This document shows, in pieces, positions 1 through 8,847 of a stretch of DNA of 64,000 nt. Position numbers and translations under genes: made by a program. This stretch comes from an uncultured Bartonella sp. (GTDB lineage: Bacteria > Pseudomonadota > Alphaproteobacteria > Rhizobiales > Rhizobiaceae), in contig NZ_CALYPR010000006.1 of the NCBI RefSeq assembly GCF_945277285.1, positions 16,809 to 80,808 on the forward strand, written 5' to 3'. Positions within the stretch are counted from its first letter, which is position 1. Every line of letters begins with the position of its first letter. The notes under the pieces are model-generated. The model had not been told where the DNA came from. It did no database searches and worked only from the letters and a program-made list of their open reading frames with translations.

Positions 1-1
1 G

Positions 2-721
2 AAATCTTGCGTTGAGCGCGGGCTTGAAAAAGACGGGGAACTGCCTGGAGGGTTGCATATCAAGCGTCGCGCCAAGAAACTTTATGAAAAGCTTTTGGCC
101 GATAGCAAATTGAATCAGCTGAATCCGTTGGCGGCCAATGACTGGCTTGCGGTCTTTGCCATTGCCGTTAATGAAGAAAATGCCGCCGGCGGACGCGTGG
201 TCACAGCACCCACCAATGGCGCGGCAGGAGTAATACCGGCAGTTCTCAGTTATTATTTGCGCTTTTGCGCCGGTGCTGGCCAAAACGGCGTACGTGATTT
301 TCTGCTCACGGCGGCGGCTATCGGCGGTATAATTAAATGCAATGCGTCTATTTCTGGTGCAGAGGTTGGTTGCCAAGGTGAAGTCGGCTCGGCCTCGTCT
401 ATGGCCGCAGCCGGTTTGACCGCAGCATTAGGGGGGACACCGAAACAGATCGAAAACGCTGCTGAAATTGCTCTTGAACACCATTTGGGCATGACTTGCG
501 ATCCGGTAGCCGGTCTTGTTCAAGTACCATGCATAGAAAGAAATGCTATGGGAGCTGTCAAGGCTGTTACAGCTGCATCTTTGGCACTTCATGGTGACGG
601 TATCCATGTTGTTTCACTCGACGCCTGTATTAAAACGATGCGTGAGACGGGGCGGGATATGAGCGAGAGATATAAGGAAACCAGCAAAGGTGGTCTTGCA
701 GTCAATGTAACGGATTGCTAA
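2..721 (+). CDS. sdaA: L-serine dehydratase (L-serine ammonia-lyase), C-terminal part
   Basis: Converts L-serine to pyruvate and ammonia with an oxygen-sensitive [4Fe-4S] cluster in the cytoplasm. The window begins inside the gene; the open frame continues from base 2, so the TTG at 53 is not the true start. About 239 residues of the alpha domain remain. The glycine-rich TAPTNGAAG stretch and three conserved cysteines, in GCQGEVG, TCDP and VPCIERN, match the cluster-binding cysteines of single-chain bacterial serine dehydratases. The end looks complete (NVTDC, then TAA). The next gene follows after 10 bp on the same strand and may be co-transcribed. Confidence 0.95.
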   Translation, partial: KSCVERGLEKDGELPGGLHIKRRAKKLYEKLLADSKLNQLNPLAANDWLAVFAIAVNEENAAGGRVVTAPTNGAAGVIPAVLSYYLRFCAGAGQNGVRDFLLTAAAIGGIIKCNASISGAEVGCQGEVGSASSMAAAGLTAALGGTPKQIENAAEIALEHHLGMTCDPVAGLVQVPCIERNAMGAVKAVTAASLALHGDGIHVVSLDACIKTMRETGRDMSERYKETSKGGLAVNVTDC

Positions 722-731
722 ATCACAAATT

Positions 732-1163
732 ATGACCATTCATTTAGTAAAAATGTGCGTAGGCTGCTCATCAATTGAGGAGCTAGCTTCATGGATAGAT
801 TATCACCTCGAAGAGTTGCGTATAAAAAGTGAAAAGCCCGAACAATTTCACGTCACGCGTATGGTACCAAAACGTATTGACGAACTCCTTGACGACGGTT
901 CGCTTTATTGGGTGATGAAAGGTAATATCCAGTGCCGACAGAAATTATTGGATATTCGTCCCTTTACCGATAGTCAGGGTATTCATCGCTGCAAGCTTGT
1001 GCTTGAGCCGAAAATCATTCCTACGGTTTGGCAACCAAAGCGGGCTTTTCAAGGATGGCGCTATTTAAAGGCTGATGAAGCACCCGCCGATGATAGGAAT
1101 AATGGTAAAAACCGGCTTCCGGCCGCTTTAAAACAAGAACTCTCCGATCTCGGGCTTCTATGA
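732..1163 (+). CDS. DUF1489 family protein
   Basis: 143-residue soluble protein of unknown function that I recognise as the alphaproteobacterial DUF1489 family. Visible features are the N-terminal MTIHLVKMCVG start typical of the family, an HVTRMVPKR segment and a WVMKGNIQCRQ segment. No signal peptide, membrane helix or catalytic motif is evident. The ATG at 732 lies 10 bp after the sdaA stop, so transcription with sdaA is plausible. No function can be assigned from the sequence. Confidence 0.85.
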   Translation: MTIHLVKMCVGCSSIEELASWIDYHLEELRIKSEKPEQFHVTRMVPKRIDELLDDGSLYWVMKGNIQCRQKLLDIRPFTDSQGIHRCKLVLEPKIIPTVWQPKRAFQGWRYLKADEAPADDRNNGKNRLPAALKQELSDLGLL

Positions 1164-1202
1164 AAGTTCTTTGAATAACTGGCGGCCCAATCAATCGTAT
1201 AT

Positions 1203-1478
1203 TTAAAGATTGGTCGCACCTAAACGCAACTTGACACCAAATGAACCATTTGGACTTGTAAGACGTAAATGGATTCGTACAGGTGCCAAGGCGAGACGAC
1301 GATTGCGTTGGGTTTGGCAAATCAAAAAGCCTATCACCGAGCGTGTGCTCAAGCCCTGCGGTACAGCTTTAAGATCGGCGAGTTTTAATGCCGCTTGTTG
1401 AAGCGACCGCAAAGCCAGTAACGGACTCTTGACATTATGGGAGCGAGCGTTTAACCCCATATCGGTTGCATTTGCCAT
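1203..1478 (-). CDS. possible small hypothetical protein downstream of the D,D-carboxypeptidase gene
   Basis: A 91-codon frame on the minus strand that nearly fills the 350-bp space between DUF1489 and the carboxypeptidase gene. Its ATG at 1478 is preceded by AAAGG at a reasonable distance. It is read in the same direction as the carboxypeptidase and lies just after its stop, so it could be the second gene of that unit. The product would be basic and rich in Leu, Ala and Arg (for example LLALRSLQQAALKLADLKA). I recognise no family. An overlapping plus-strand frame also exists, so this may be a chance ORF or gene remnant. Confidence 0.3.
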   Translation of the reverse strand: MANATDMGLNARSHNVKSPLLALRSLQQAALKLADLKAVPQGLSTRSVIGFLICQTQRNRRLALAPVRIHLRLTSPNGSFGVKLRLGATNL

Positions 1479-1514
1479 TGCTATGTTACCTTTTACGCAA
1501 AACTCAGACAATTT

Positions 1515-2933
1515 TTATTGTGTTATCGCATAGCAGTTAAAATTTGCTTTCTTTAAAGCTGTACATGCATCCCAAGCTGCTTTTTTTGAATTAAATCCGA
1601 CGAAACGTGCGCGATAATAACGTTGCCCGTCTTTATCGAAGGATTGTGTGTAAGGGGTTGCATTTCCCAAAGCAGAACGGGCTGCAGTGGATGCGTTTGA
1701 AAGCATATCATTTGCTTGTTGCTGGTTAGGCAAAGAACCAATCTGAATAGCCCAGCCAGTTTGTGCTGAACGTCCACTTGCCGGTGCCGAGGCTGTAATG
1801 ACTGGGTCAATAGCGGTTGTTGCTGCCGTCTTTTGTTGAGGCTTGGAATTCACCGCATTGTTCAGTTCATTTACTGCTGTTGACGATTTTGACGGAGCAT
1901 TGGTAAGTGCAGTCAAAATCTCAGAATCATTATTCTGTTTTTTCGCTGGGGCAGTTTTTGCTAGGCCAGCAGTTGTTTGAGTTTTGGCTATCGTAGCAGG
2001 AATGCCGGTTTTTGCTACCGGTACAGGCGCTTGTTGAGCTGCTGGCAGATCATATTGTGTGGCCGCAAGAAGGGGAGCTCTCGTTTTTACACGGCTTGCT
2101 TCCGGTAAATAACGACGCAAAAGTTCGGCCATATGGGCGTCGCGCAATGCAGAGGAACGGCTGCCCATAACAACAGCGACAATTGATCGCCCGTCCATGC
2201 GCATAGATGTAGCAAGATTGGAGCCTGACATACGGGTGTAACCGGTTTTTATGCCATCGACTCCCTTCATGTCGCGTACAAGCCGGTTGTGTCCGTTAAT
2301 GGTCTGTCCACGGAATTGGAAGCTTGTCGTTTTGAACCATTCATATTGCTTTGGAAAATGTTCACGTAATGCCAAAGAGAGAATGGCAAGATCGCGCGCT
2401 GTCGAATAGTTCTGCTCATCGGGCAAACCGGAAGCGTTGGCAAAATTGGTATTCATCATGCCCAGACGTCGTGCTTTTGCAGTCATAATTTGTGCAAAGC
2501 GCGGTTCAGAACCACCGAGATATTCTCCAATGGCCGTTGCAACGTCATTGGCGGATTTGGTAATCAGTGCTTTGGCGGCGAGCTCTGCCGGAATTGTCTG
2601 GCCGGCTTTAAAACCGATTTTTGTCGGCGGACGGGAAGCAGCATAAGCAGAAACAGGAATTGGCGTATTGGGAGTAACGCGACCTGATTGCATCGCTTCA
2701 AAAAGTAGATAAAGCGTCATCATTTTTGTGAGTGAGGCCGGATAACGGCGGGCATTGCCATTAACTTCGTAAAGTGGGCGCCCGGTATTGGCGTCAATAA
2801 CAATGACAGCGTATTTGTCGGCATAGGCACTTTGCGGTGCGGCATTTGCAATTGTAACAGAAAAAGTAAATACAAACGTAGCAATGGCGGCTGTTTTGAA
2901 AAGATTAGCTACTTTTTGGTAGGCTTTTTGCAC
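1515..2933 (-). CDS. D-alanyl-D-alanine carboxypeptidase with C-terminal SPOR domain
   Basis: Periplasmic low-molecular-weight penicillin-binding protein (peptidase S11) that trims the terminal D-Ala from peptidoglycan stem peptides. The 472 residues begin with a signal peptide ending near residue 31 (TIANAA). The active-site motifs are all present: S67-L-T-K70, S127-A-N129 and K229-T-G231. A low-complexity Ala/Thr/Lys linker (about 290-385) leads to a C-terminal SPOR domain (about 390-470) that binds denuded glycan at the septum. This arrangement is usual in Hyphomicrobiales. The start is a GTG at 2933 with AAGGG upstream. The membrane-anchoring helix of E. coli DacA is replaced by the SPOR region. 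Confidence 0.93.
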   Translation of the reverse strand: MQKAYQKVANLFKTAAIATFVFTFSVTIANAAPQSAYADKYAVIVIDANTGRPLYEVNGNARRYPASLTKMMTLYLLFEAMQSGRVTPNTPIPVSAYAASRPPTKIGFKAGQTIPAELAAKALITKSANDVATAIGEYLGGSEPRFAQIMTAKARRLGMMNTNFANASGLPDEQNYSTARDLAILSLALREHFPKQYEWFKTTSFQFRGQTINGHNRLVRDMKGVDGIKTGYTRMSGSNLATSMRMDGRSIVAVVMGSRSSALRDAHMAELLRRYLPEASRVKTRAPLLAATQYDLPAAQQAPVPVAKTGIPATIAKTQTTAGLAKTAPAKKQNNDSEILTALTNAPSKSSTAVNELNNAVNSKPQQKTAATTAIDPVITASAPASGRSAQTGWAIQIGSLPNQQQANDMLSNASTAARSALGNATPYTQSFDKDGQRYYRARFVGFNSKKAAWDACTALKKANFNCYAITQ

Positions 2934-3169
2934 TTTTAATAACCCTTGATTTCGCCAAATAAAATTTGCGCCAGAGTCGCCTCTGTCGCACGAATTATGA
3001 AAAGATTAACCGGACAGCGTTACCAATTTATTTAAAAAAAGATTTTTTTGCATAGTCGGCTAAATCGTGGCCGGTGCTTAATGGTGGAAAAAACCATAAA
3101 ACTATTATTAAACTTCGCTATCGAAGGACTTATAATTTATTAAAAATACATTACATGAATTGTCATAAA

Positions 3170-3547
3170 ATGGAAAACTCGACGTTGGTGGAAAACAAGT
3201 TGGAAAAACTGACAAACCAAATTGATGGAAGAGAAGACGGGAATTCGGACGGTTTTGAATCCGGCATTGCCACTAAAACCCTACCGAAAGTGAAAAGACC
3301 GGACTTTTATCGCGTGCTTCTTTTGAATGACGATTATACTCCGATGGAATTTGTTGTATTTGTGTTGCAGAAATTTTTCCGTAAGAATCGCGAAGACGCG
3401 ACGCGTATTATGTTGAATGTTCATCGCACCGGTGTTGGCGAATGTGGTGTCTATTCTTATGAAGTGGCCGAAACCAAAGTTGCACAGGTAATGGATTGTG
3501 CCCGCGAAAACCAGCATCCTTTGCAGTGCGTGATGGAAAGAAAGTGA
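3170..3547 (+). CDS. clpS: ATP-dependent Clp protease adaptor ClpS
   Basis: Adaptor that delivers N-degron substrates to ClpA-ClpP. The open frame begins at 3074, but the upstream part is not family-like, so the ATG at 3170 is chosen, giving 125 residues. The first 35-40 residues are a variable tail. The core begins at [19 protein letters not shown], which carries the NDD-T-MEFV residues of the substrate pocket, and continues through [19 protein letters not shown]. It ends 6 bp before clpA, the standard clpS-clpA pairing. Confidence 0.95.
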   Translation: MENSTLVENKLEKLTNQIDGREDGNSDGFESGIATKTLPKVKRPDFYRVLLLNDDYTPMEFVVFVLQKFFRKNREDATRIMLNVHRTGVGECGVYSYEVAETKVAQVMDCARENQHPLQCVMERK

Positions 3548-3553
3548 ACGCCC

Positions 3554-5893
3554 ATGCCGTCTTTTACAACCAGTCTTGAGAAGACACTCCATAGAGCGCT
3601 TATGATCGCTAGCGACGCTCATCAGGAATTTGCGACGCTGGAGCATCTGTTACTGGCACTTCTTGATGATGTCGATGCCAAAGCTGTTATTCTGGCATGT
3701 AATGTCGACATTAACCAATTACGTGCGCGTCTGACGCAATATGTCCAGTCGGAACTTGATTCGCAAATTGGTGACGATGAAGACACCAAGCCGACGAATT
3801 CATTCCAGCGCGTTATTCAGCGTGCTGTTATTCATGTTCAGTCGGCTGGCCGAGATATTGTTACCGGTGCCAATGTGCTTGTTGCAATTTTTGCTGAGCG
3901 CGAGAGTTTTGCTGCGTATTTCTTGCAGGACTTGGGTATGACACGTTATGACGCAGTCAATTTCATTTCCCATGGGGTTGCATCCGAAAATGGAGCTGCG
4001 AGTTTCCCGCTTGATGAAGCCGATGACGAGCTTGCAGGGGTGCAATCGGCAAACAATGAAAACAATGCGCTTTCTGCTTATTGCATCAATCTCAATGAAC
4101 GCGCCCGCCAAGGCAAGATAGACACACTCATCGGGCGTGAAAAAGAAATTTCGCGGACCATTCAAATTCTTTGCCGCCGATCAAAAAACAATCCGCTTCT
4201 GGTTGGTGATCCCGGCGTTGGTAAAACGGCAATTGCCGAAGGTTTGGCTAAACGGATTGTCGATAATAAGGTGCCGGAAGTATTAGCCGATGCTACGATA
4301 TTTTCACTTGATATGGGCATGCTGGTTGCCGGTACACGCTATCGTGGTGATTTTGAAGAACGTTTGAAACAGGTAGTTAAAGAACTGGAGAATTATAAAG
4401 GAGCCATTCTCTTTATAGATGAAATCCATACGCTTATTGGGGCAGGGGCAACGTCTGGCGGTAGTATGGATGCTGCAAATCTGCTGAAACCTGCTTTGTC
4501 TTCGGGCGTTATTCGTTGTATCGGTTCGACAACCTACAAGGAATATCGCCAGATATTTGAAAAAGATCGGGCATTGGCGCGCCGTTTCCAAAAAATCGAC
4601 GTTAATGAACCATCTATTGATGATGCAATCGAAATTCTCAAAGGTTTGAAGCCCTATTTTGAGAATTTTCACCAGATCAAATATACCGATGACGCGATGA
4701 AAGCATCTGTGGAACTGTCTTCGCGTTATATGGCAGATAGAAAATTGCCCGACAAAGCCATTGACGTGGTTGACGAGAGCGGTGCTGCACAAATGTTATT
4801 GCCGAAAAATAAAAGAAAAAAGACTATCGGCATCAAGGAAATAGAAGAAACCGTGGCGACTATGGCACGTATTCCTCAGAAGACTGTCTCACGTGATGAC
4901 CGCAAGACACTGGCCAATCTTGAAAAAGAGTTGAAAAGCGTTGTCTATGGTCAGGATAAAGCCATTGCAGCCCTTACATCTTCGATAAAACTGGCACGGG
5001 CCGGTTTGCGAGAGCCTGACAAGCCGATTGGTAGTTATCTTTTTTCCGGTCCAACAGGTGTCGGTAAGACTGAAGTTGCAAAGCAGCTTGCATCGTCTCT
5101 CGGGATCAAACTTTTACGCTTTGATATGTCGGAATATATGGAAAGACATACAGTTTCCCGTCTTATCGGTGCACCGCCCGGATATGTCGGTTTTGATCAG
5201 GGCGGGCTATTGACTGATGCTGTCGATCAAAATCCACATGCCGTTCTTTTGCTTGACGAGATAGAGAAGGCTCATCCTGACCTTTATAACATTCTCTTAC
5301 AAGTGATGGATCATGGCAAACTGACAGATCACAACGGTAAACAGATCGATTTTCGCAACATCATTCTCATCATGACGACGAATGCCGGGGCTATCAATAT
5401 GGCAAAATCGGCCATCGGTTTCGGTAAAACGGAGCGCGAAGGCGATGATGTCGAAGCTATTAATCAGCTTTTCCCGCCGGAATTCCGCAATCGTCTTGAT
5501 GCAATCATTCCGTTTGCACCATTGTCAGAGCCTGTTATCCATCAGGTTGTGCAGAAGTTTATTCTGCAGCTTGAAGCGCAACTTGCCGATCAGGAGATTA
5601 CATTCGAACTGAGTGAGGGCGCAACCAAATGGCTCGCAAACAAAGGTTACGACACACATATGGGCGCGCGGCCACTATCCCGTGTTATTCAGGAATATAT
5701 CAAGAAGCCTCTGGCGGAAGAAATATTGTTTGGAAAACTCCGCCACGGCGGAACAGTCAAAGTCCGGACAGATAAGACGGATGACAAAAAGCTTGCCCTT
5801 GAAATTATCAGTAACGAGCCACGCCCGCATAAAAAGATGATGCAAACGGCAGCAGTTAAAAAACGGCAAAAAAAACCGACACCGGCAGATTAG
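3554..5893 (+). CDS. clpA: ATP-dependent Clp protease ATP-binding subunit ClpA
   Basis: Hexameric AAA+ unfoldase that threads proteins into ClpP. The 779 residues comprise an N-terminal Clp_N repeat domain (about 1-145), AAA1 with Walker A GDPGVGKT at 218-225, and AAA2 with Walker A GPTGVGKT at 499-506. A ClpB-type middle coiled coil is absent, as expected for ClpA, and the C-terminal D2-small domain is followed by a Lys-rich tail. It is coupled to clpS and followed by a strong hairpin terminator at 5897. Length and motifs are normal for the family. Confidence 0.97.
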   Translation: MPSFTTSLEKTLHRALMIASDAHQEFATLEHLLLALLDDVDAKAVILACNVDINQLRARLTQYVQSELDSQIGDDEDTKPTNSFQRVIQRAVIHVQSAGRDIVTGANVLVAIFAERESFAAYFLQDLGMTRYDAVNFISHGVASENGAASFPLDEADDELAGVQSANNENNALSAYCINLNERARQGKIDTLIGREKEISRTIQILCRRSKNNPLLVGDPGVGKTAIAEGLAKRIVDNKVPEVLADATIFSLDMGMLVAGTRYRGDFEERLKQVVKELENYKGAILFIDEIHTLIGAGATSGGSMDAANLLKPALSSGVIRCIGSTTYKEYRQIFEKDRALARRFQKIDVNEPSIDDAIEILKGLKPYFENFHQIKYTDDAMKASVELSSRYMADRKLPDKAIDVVDESGAAQMLLPKNKRKKTIGIKEIEETVATMARIPQKTVSRDDRKTLANLEKELKSVVYGQDKAIAALTSSIKLARAGLREPDKPIGSYLFSGPTGVGKTEVAKQLASSLGIKLLRFDMSEYMERHTVSRLIGAPPGYVGFDQGGLLTDAVDQNPHAVLLLDEIEKAHPDLYNILLQVMDHGKLTDHNGKQIDFRNIILIMTTNAGAINMAKSAIGFGKTEREGDDVEAINQLFPPEFRNRLDAIIPFAPLSEPVIHQVVQKFILQLEAQLADQEITFELSEGATKWLANKGYDTHMGARPLSRVIQEYIKKPLAEEILFGKLRHGGTVKVRTDKTDDKKLALEIISNEPRPHKKMMQTAAVKKRQKKPTPAD

Positions 5894-5896
5894 AAG

Positions 5897-5934
5897 AGGC
5901 CTGCTCAAGAAAGATTTTGAGCAGGCCTTTTGTT
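5897..5934 (+). terminator. Rho-independent terminator of clpSA
   Basis: A 12-bp perfect inverted repeat (AGGCCTGCTCAA at 5897-5908 against 5917-5928) with an 8-nt loop, followed by TTTTGTT. It lies 4 bp past the clpA stop. There is no T-run on the minus strand, so it serves mainly clpA rather than the convergent HIT gene. Confidence 0.9.
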
Positions 5935-5989
5935 CGGCTTTCACAATTCTGGCTAAATCTTTAACGCACTTTTCAAAAAGTAGATGATT

Positions 5990-6412
5990 TTAGAGAGCTG
6001 CGCGAATTTTTGCGGCTGCTTCCTCAAGCGTTTTTGTGTCAACCGGTTCGCCGCTGTGGGGCTTTAATGGAACATTTTCAAAACGTGGTATTACATGGAA
6101 GTGAAGATGGAAAACCGTTTGTCCGCTTGCCGGTTCATTAAATTGCATCACTGTCACACCATCGGCATTAAACGCTTTTTTCACCGCTTTAGCAATTTTC
6201 TGCACAACCTTTATGACTTTTGCAAGCGTTTCCGGTTCTGCATCTAGTAGATTGCGTGATCCCTTGCGCGGGACAATCAATGTATGCCCGATGCCTTGAG
6301 GCATTACATCCATGAAAGCCACAACATTCTCGTCTTCATAAACTCGAATGGAAGGGATATCACCCCGTATTAATTTTGCAAAAATATTATTTTCATCATA
6401 GCTCTTGGTCAT
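5990..6412 (-). CDS. HIT family nucleotide hydrolase/transferase
   Basis: 140-residue histidine-triad protein of the HINT type, which hydrolyses nucleoside phosphoramidates and related substrates; the physiological substrate is unknown. The triad is H102-L-H104-F-H106 within VFHLHFHVIPRF, and the N-terminal IFAKLIRGDIP segment is typical of the family. It lies 64 bp downstream of the GDPD-like gene on the same strand, so ridA, the GDPD-like gene and this gene may form one leftward unit. Confidence 0.9.
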   Translation of the reverse strand: MTKSYDENNIFAKLIRGDIPSIRVYEDENVVAFMDVMPQGIGHTLIVPRKGSRNLLDAEPETLAKVIKVVQKIAKAVKKAFNADGVTVMQFNEPASGQTVFHLHFHVIPRFENVPLKPHSGEPVDTKTLEEAAAKIRAAL

Positions 6413-6476
6413 TTTATCTCCTCGCTTAGAACATTAATAAAAACTCATAACAAGTTGATATAGAATGTTAAAAAAC

Positions 6477-7187
6477 TTAATCAGGTTTAAAATCTTCAAA
6501 TATCATTTGATCGGAATTAACCCGAGCTCTTTCCCAATCATCAAAACTATGAATAATCCAGGAAAGAACAGGCATATTGAGTTTCTCCCTCGCAAAACGA
6601 ACGAACGGATTTGCCAATTGCCGAAAATTATAGGCAACGAACTCTATATCATGAGCAAACATCGCAAAATGTTCTTCAACCTCGTTGCGACGGTTCCCCT
6701 CAGCCTTAATTCCATGAGGAATCGAATGGTCGGCAAAACGCATACGCCGTAAAATATGCACATCTTGCGACAGAATGGCAGATTTATTGGGATAGGCAAT
6801 CAGCAATTCAGTTACTCGCGAGATAAGTCCGGCATCTTCTCCGTCATTACCTTCCAGATTGGCCACAATAGGAACTTTCCCAGCAATATTTTGAAGAAGT
6901 TCCTCAAAGGTGAGAATATGCTGTTGATCATCGTCGACACCGATTTTCGCAATTTCTGATGAACGCAAATCGACAATACGCTTTTCGAGGCCAGCTATTT
7001 GTGCAAGCGAAGCCCCGTGAAACACTATTGGCACGCCATCATGAGATAACTGGATATCACAATAGATGGTATAATTTCCAAGTGCAGCAAGTTTAAACGC
7101 GGCCAACGAATTCCCTTTAACCGACTTATCATAGCCATGAAATCCATGATGGGCAATGGGCCGTTTTGTCAACCAATCAAGCCGCAT
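6477..7187 (-). CDS. glycerophosphodiester phosphodiesterase-like protein with altered metal site
   Basis: 236 residues with a recognisable GDPD TIM-barrel start. Active family members hydrolyse glycerophosphodiesters to glycerol-3-phosphate using a Ca2+ or Mg2+ ion. H13 and H57 align with the two catalytic histidines and D44 with the Asp of the E-x-D metal pair. Its Glu partner is Tyr42, the EN motif Glu is Gly25, the Arg of HRG is His14 and the Asp of FHD is Gly58. The alignment is by eye. The protein may be inactive or have changed activity. The ATG lies 3 bp after the ridA stop, implying translational coupling. No signal peptide is seen, so it should be cytoplasmic. Confidence 0.75.
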   Translation of the reverse strand: MRLDWLTKRPIAHHGFHGYDKSVKGNSLAAFKLAALGNYTIYCDIQLSHDGVPIVFHGASLAQIAGLEKRIVDLRSSEIAKIGVDDDQQHILTFEELLQNIAGKVPIVANLEGNDGEDAGLISRVTELLIAYPNKSAILSQDVHILRRMRFADHSIPHGIKAEGNRRNEVEEHFAMFAHDIEFVAYNFRQLANPFVRFAREKLNMPVLSWIIHSFDDWERARVNSDQMIFEDFKPD

Positions 7188-7190
7188 CCC

Positions 7191-7652
7191 TCAAATTTCC
7201 AGAATGGCTTCCACTTCTACCGGCACGTCCATTGGCAACGCGGTCACTCCGACAGCTGAACGCGCATGTTTGCCAGCCTCGCCTAGGACATTGACAAACA
7301 AATCTGACGCACCATTTGCAACTTGTGGAATGTCAGTAAAATTCGGATCTGTCGCAACAAATGCGGTCACTTTTATAACTTTTTTGATTTTGCTTAAATC
7401 CCCCAAAGCCGCTTTTGCTTGCGCGAGAATATTGATTGCACAAGCCTCTGCCGATTTTTTTGCCTGTTCGGCGCTTACGGTTCTGCCGACTTTGCCAATG
7501 GCGACAGGTTTGCCGTTCTTGAGCGGAAGCTGGCCAGAAATAAAAAGCTGATTGCCAGACTGTTTAGATGTCACATAATTTGCTACGGGCTGCACCGCAG
7601 CAGGAATAGTGATGTTGAGCTCGTTTAAACGGTTTTCAATCGTATTGGACAT
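7191..7652 (-). CDS. RidA family protein (YjgF/YER057c/UK114)
   Basis: 153 residues of the trimeric RidA-like fold. Family members deaminate reactive enamine/imine intermediates made by PLP enzymes, preventing 2-aminoacrylate damage. The catalytic arginine is R131 in ARSAVGVTALP and E146 lies at the expected distance. This is the longer subgroup with an N-terminal extension, common in Hyphomicrobiales next to a GDPD gene, so the exact substrate may differ from E. coli RidA. A serine dehydratase, whose reaction passes through 2-aminoacrylate, is encoded about 6.5 kb away. It is the first gene of the probable ridA-GDPD-HIT unit. Confidence 0.88.
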   Translation of the reverse strand: MSNTIENRLNELNITIPAAVQPVANYVTSKQSGNQLFISGQLPLKNGKPVAIGKVGRTVSAEQAKKSAEACAINILAQAKAALGDLSKIKKVIKVTAFVATDPNFTDIPQVANGASDLFVNVLGEAGKHARSAVGVTALPMDVPVEVEAILEI

Positions 7653-7802
7653 GTTTTACCTCTTTTCCCATCATTTCGTATTTGCTCAATAACGCATTTC
7701 TTTATTTATGCAAACGTAGTCGATAAAAAAAGAAATTTACTCGCTTTTTCTTTATCATATATGGTAACGCCAAAGCTGAGGAAAAAAACAGGAATATGCC
7801 GG

Positions 7803-8627
7803 ATGTCAAAATTTCTCATTGCCGTTGTTTTGTCTGTTATCGGCCTTGGTGTTGCACAAGCTGACGATAAAATTTTCATGATGCCACATTTGGCAGTCTA
7901 TGATCTACAGCTCGAAAATGCTTCTGATAAATCGGGAATCTCCGGTCTTGTCGGGCGGATGGCTTATGAATTCAATGGTTCTGCCTGTGACGGTTATACT
8001 ACCCGTTTCAGGTTCGTGACACGCATCAGTATGGTTGATTCAGCCGCTCGTCTCACAGATCAACAAATGACAAGTTTTGAAGCTGCAAATGGCAAAGAAT
8101 TCCGCTTTGTAAGTAAAACAATTGTTGATAACGAAGTGACAAGCGAAACCAACGGTGTCGCGAAAATTAACAAAAACGATATGATCGTCAATTTGATAAA
8201 ACCGGAAAAACACGAAGTCAAATTGAAGTCGGCAGCTTTTCCTACAGTGCAGACTATCGAAGTGATAAAGCAGGCAAAAGCCGGGCGGCATTTTTATCGT
8301 ACAGTACTTTTTGATGGTTCTGAGAATGCCGACAGTTTGACAGAAGCGACTGTGGTTGTCGGTGATCGGGTTGTTGCCAAGGCCGATAATGAAACAAAAG
8401 TCTTAGGCAAACTCGGAAATGAACCTTATTGGCCTGTGACGATTTCCTATTTTAATGACGATGAAAATCAGGATGGTTTGCCAATTTACCGGACAAGCTT
8501 TCTGCTATACGAAAATGGTATTACACGTGATCTTGTCATGGATTACGGTAATTTTTCAGTCCGCGGCAAATTGCAGAGTTTCAAATTGTTTGATACGCCT
8601 TCGACGGTGAAGAATTGTAAAGACTGA
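7803..8627 (+). CDS. eipB: cell envelope integrity protein EipB (DUF1849)
   Basis: Periplasmic beta-spiral protein that in Brucella supports envelope integrity, known from that family rather than shown here. The ATG at 7803 is preferred over the one at 7761 because it gives a clean signal peptide with cleavage after AQA (residue 20) and has AGGA upstream. The mature domain begins near MPHLAVYDLQL. Two cysteines, C62 in the NGSACDGY segment and C272 at the extreme C-terminus, match the conserved disulfide pair of the family. The product is 274 residues. It is a single gene between divergent ridA and rpsB. Confidence 0.88.
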   Translation: MSKFLIAVVLSVIGLGVAQADDKIFMMPHLAVYDLQLENASDKSGISGLVGRMAYEFNGSACDGYTTRFRFVTRISMVDSAARLTDQQMTSFEAANGKEFRFVSKTIVDNEVTSETNGVAKINKNDMIVNLIKPEKHEVKLKSAAFPTVQTIEVIKQAKAGRHFYRTVLFDGSENADSLTEATVVVGDRVVAKADNETKVLGKLGNEPYWPVTISYFNDDENQDGLPIYRTSFLLYENGITRDLVMDYGNFSVRGKLQSFKLFDTPSTVKNCKD

Positions 8628-8702
8628 TGCTCGTAGATTATTTCGATGGCTGTTTAAAATCGTATTGGTTGACGGAATATCTGCAAATTTAGCCAAAAAG
8701 AC

Positions 8703-8731
8703 TTGAAACTTTTTTCAACATCACTTAACTA
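8703..8731 (+). promoter_or_regulatory. predicted housekeeping promoter of rpsB
   Basis: TTGAAA at 8703-8708, a 17-nt spacer, and TAACTA at 8726-8731. This would start transcription near 8738, just before the structured leader. It is a pattern match only. Confidence 0.55.
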
Positions 8732-8746
8732 GCCAACCATTCCACA

Positions 8747-8821
8747 CACGGAACTAGGGTGATTGCGGGAGACATCCGCAATTTTCCGCCGGTGGCAGAC
8801 TTTCGTCTGCCTCATTCCGTG
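8747..8821 (+). promoter_or_regulatory. structured rpsB leader RNA (three-way junction)
   Basis: The leader can close into a three-way junction. CACGGAA (8747-8753) pairs perfectly with TTCCGTG (8815-8821). Inside are TTGCGG/CCGCAA (8763-8768 with 8776-8781) and GGCAGAC/GTCTGCC with a TTTC loop (8794-8811). The ribosome binding site AAAGGA lies just outside, before the ATG at 8848. Ribosomal protein S2 represses its own operon through the rpsB leader in E. coli; an equivalent role here is inferred. Confidence 0.55.
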
Positions 8822-8847
8822 GAGGTTCAACCGGAAAGGATAAACAA

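Noticed and set aside
253..492. Minus-strand 79-codon frame inside sdaA
   Set aside because: Lies wholly within a well-conserved gene and shows no family features; typical antisense shadow.
6465..6959. Two plus-strand frames over the GDPD-like gene
   Set aside because: They mirror the coding strand of the GDPD-like protein and have no ribosome binding site or recognisable domain.
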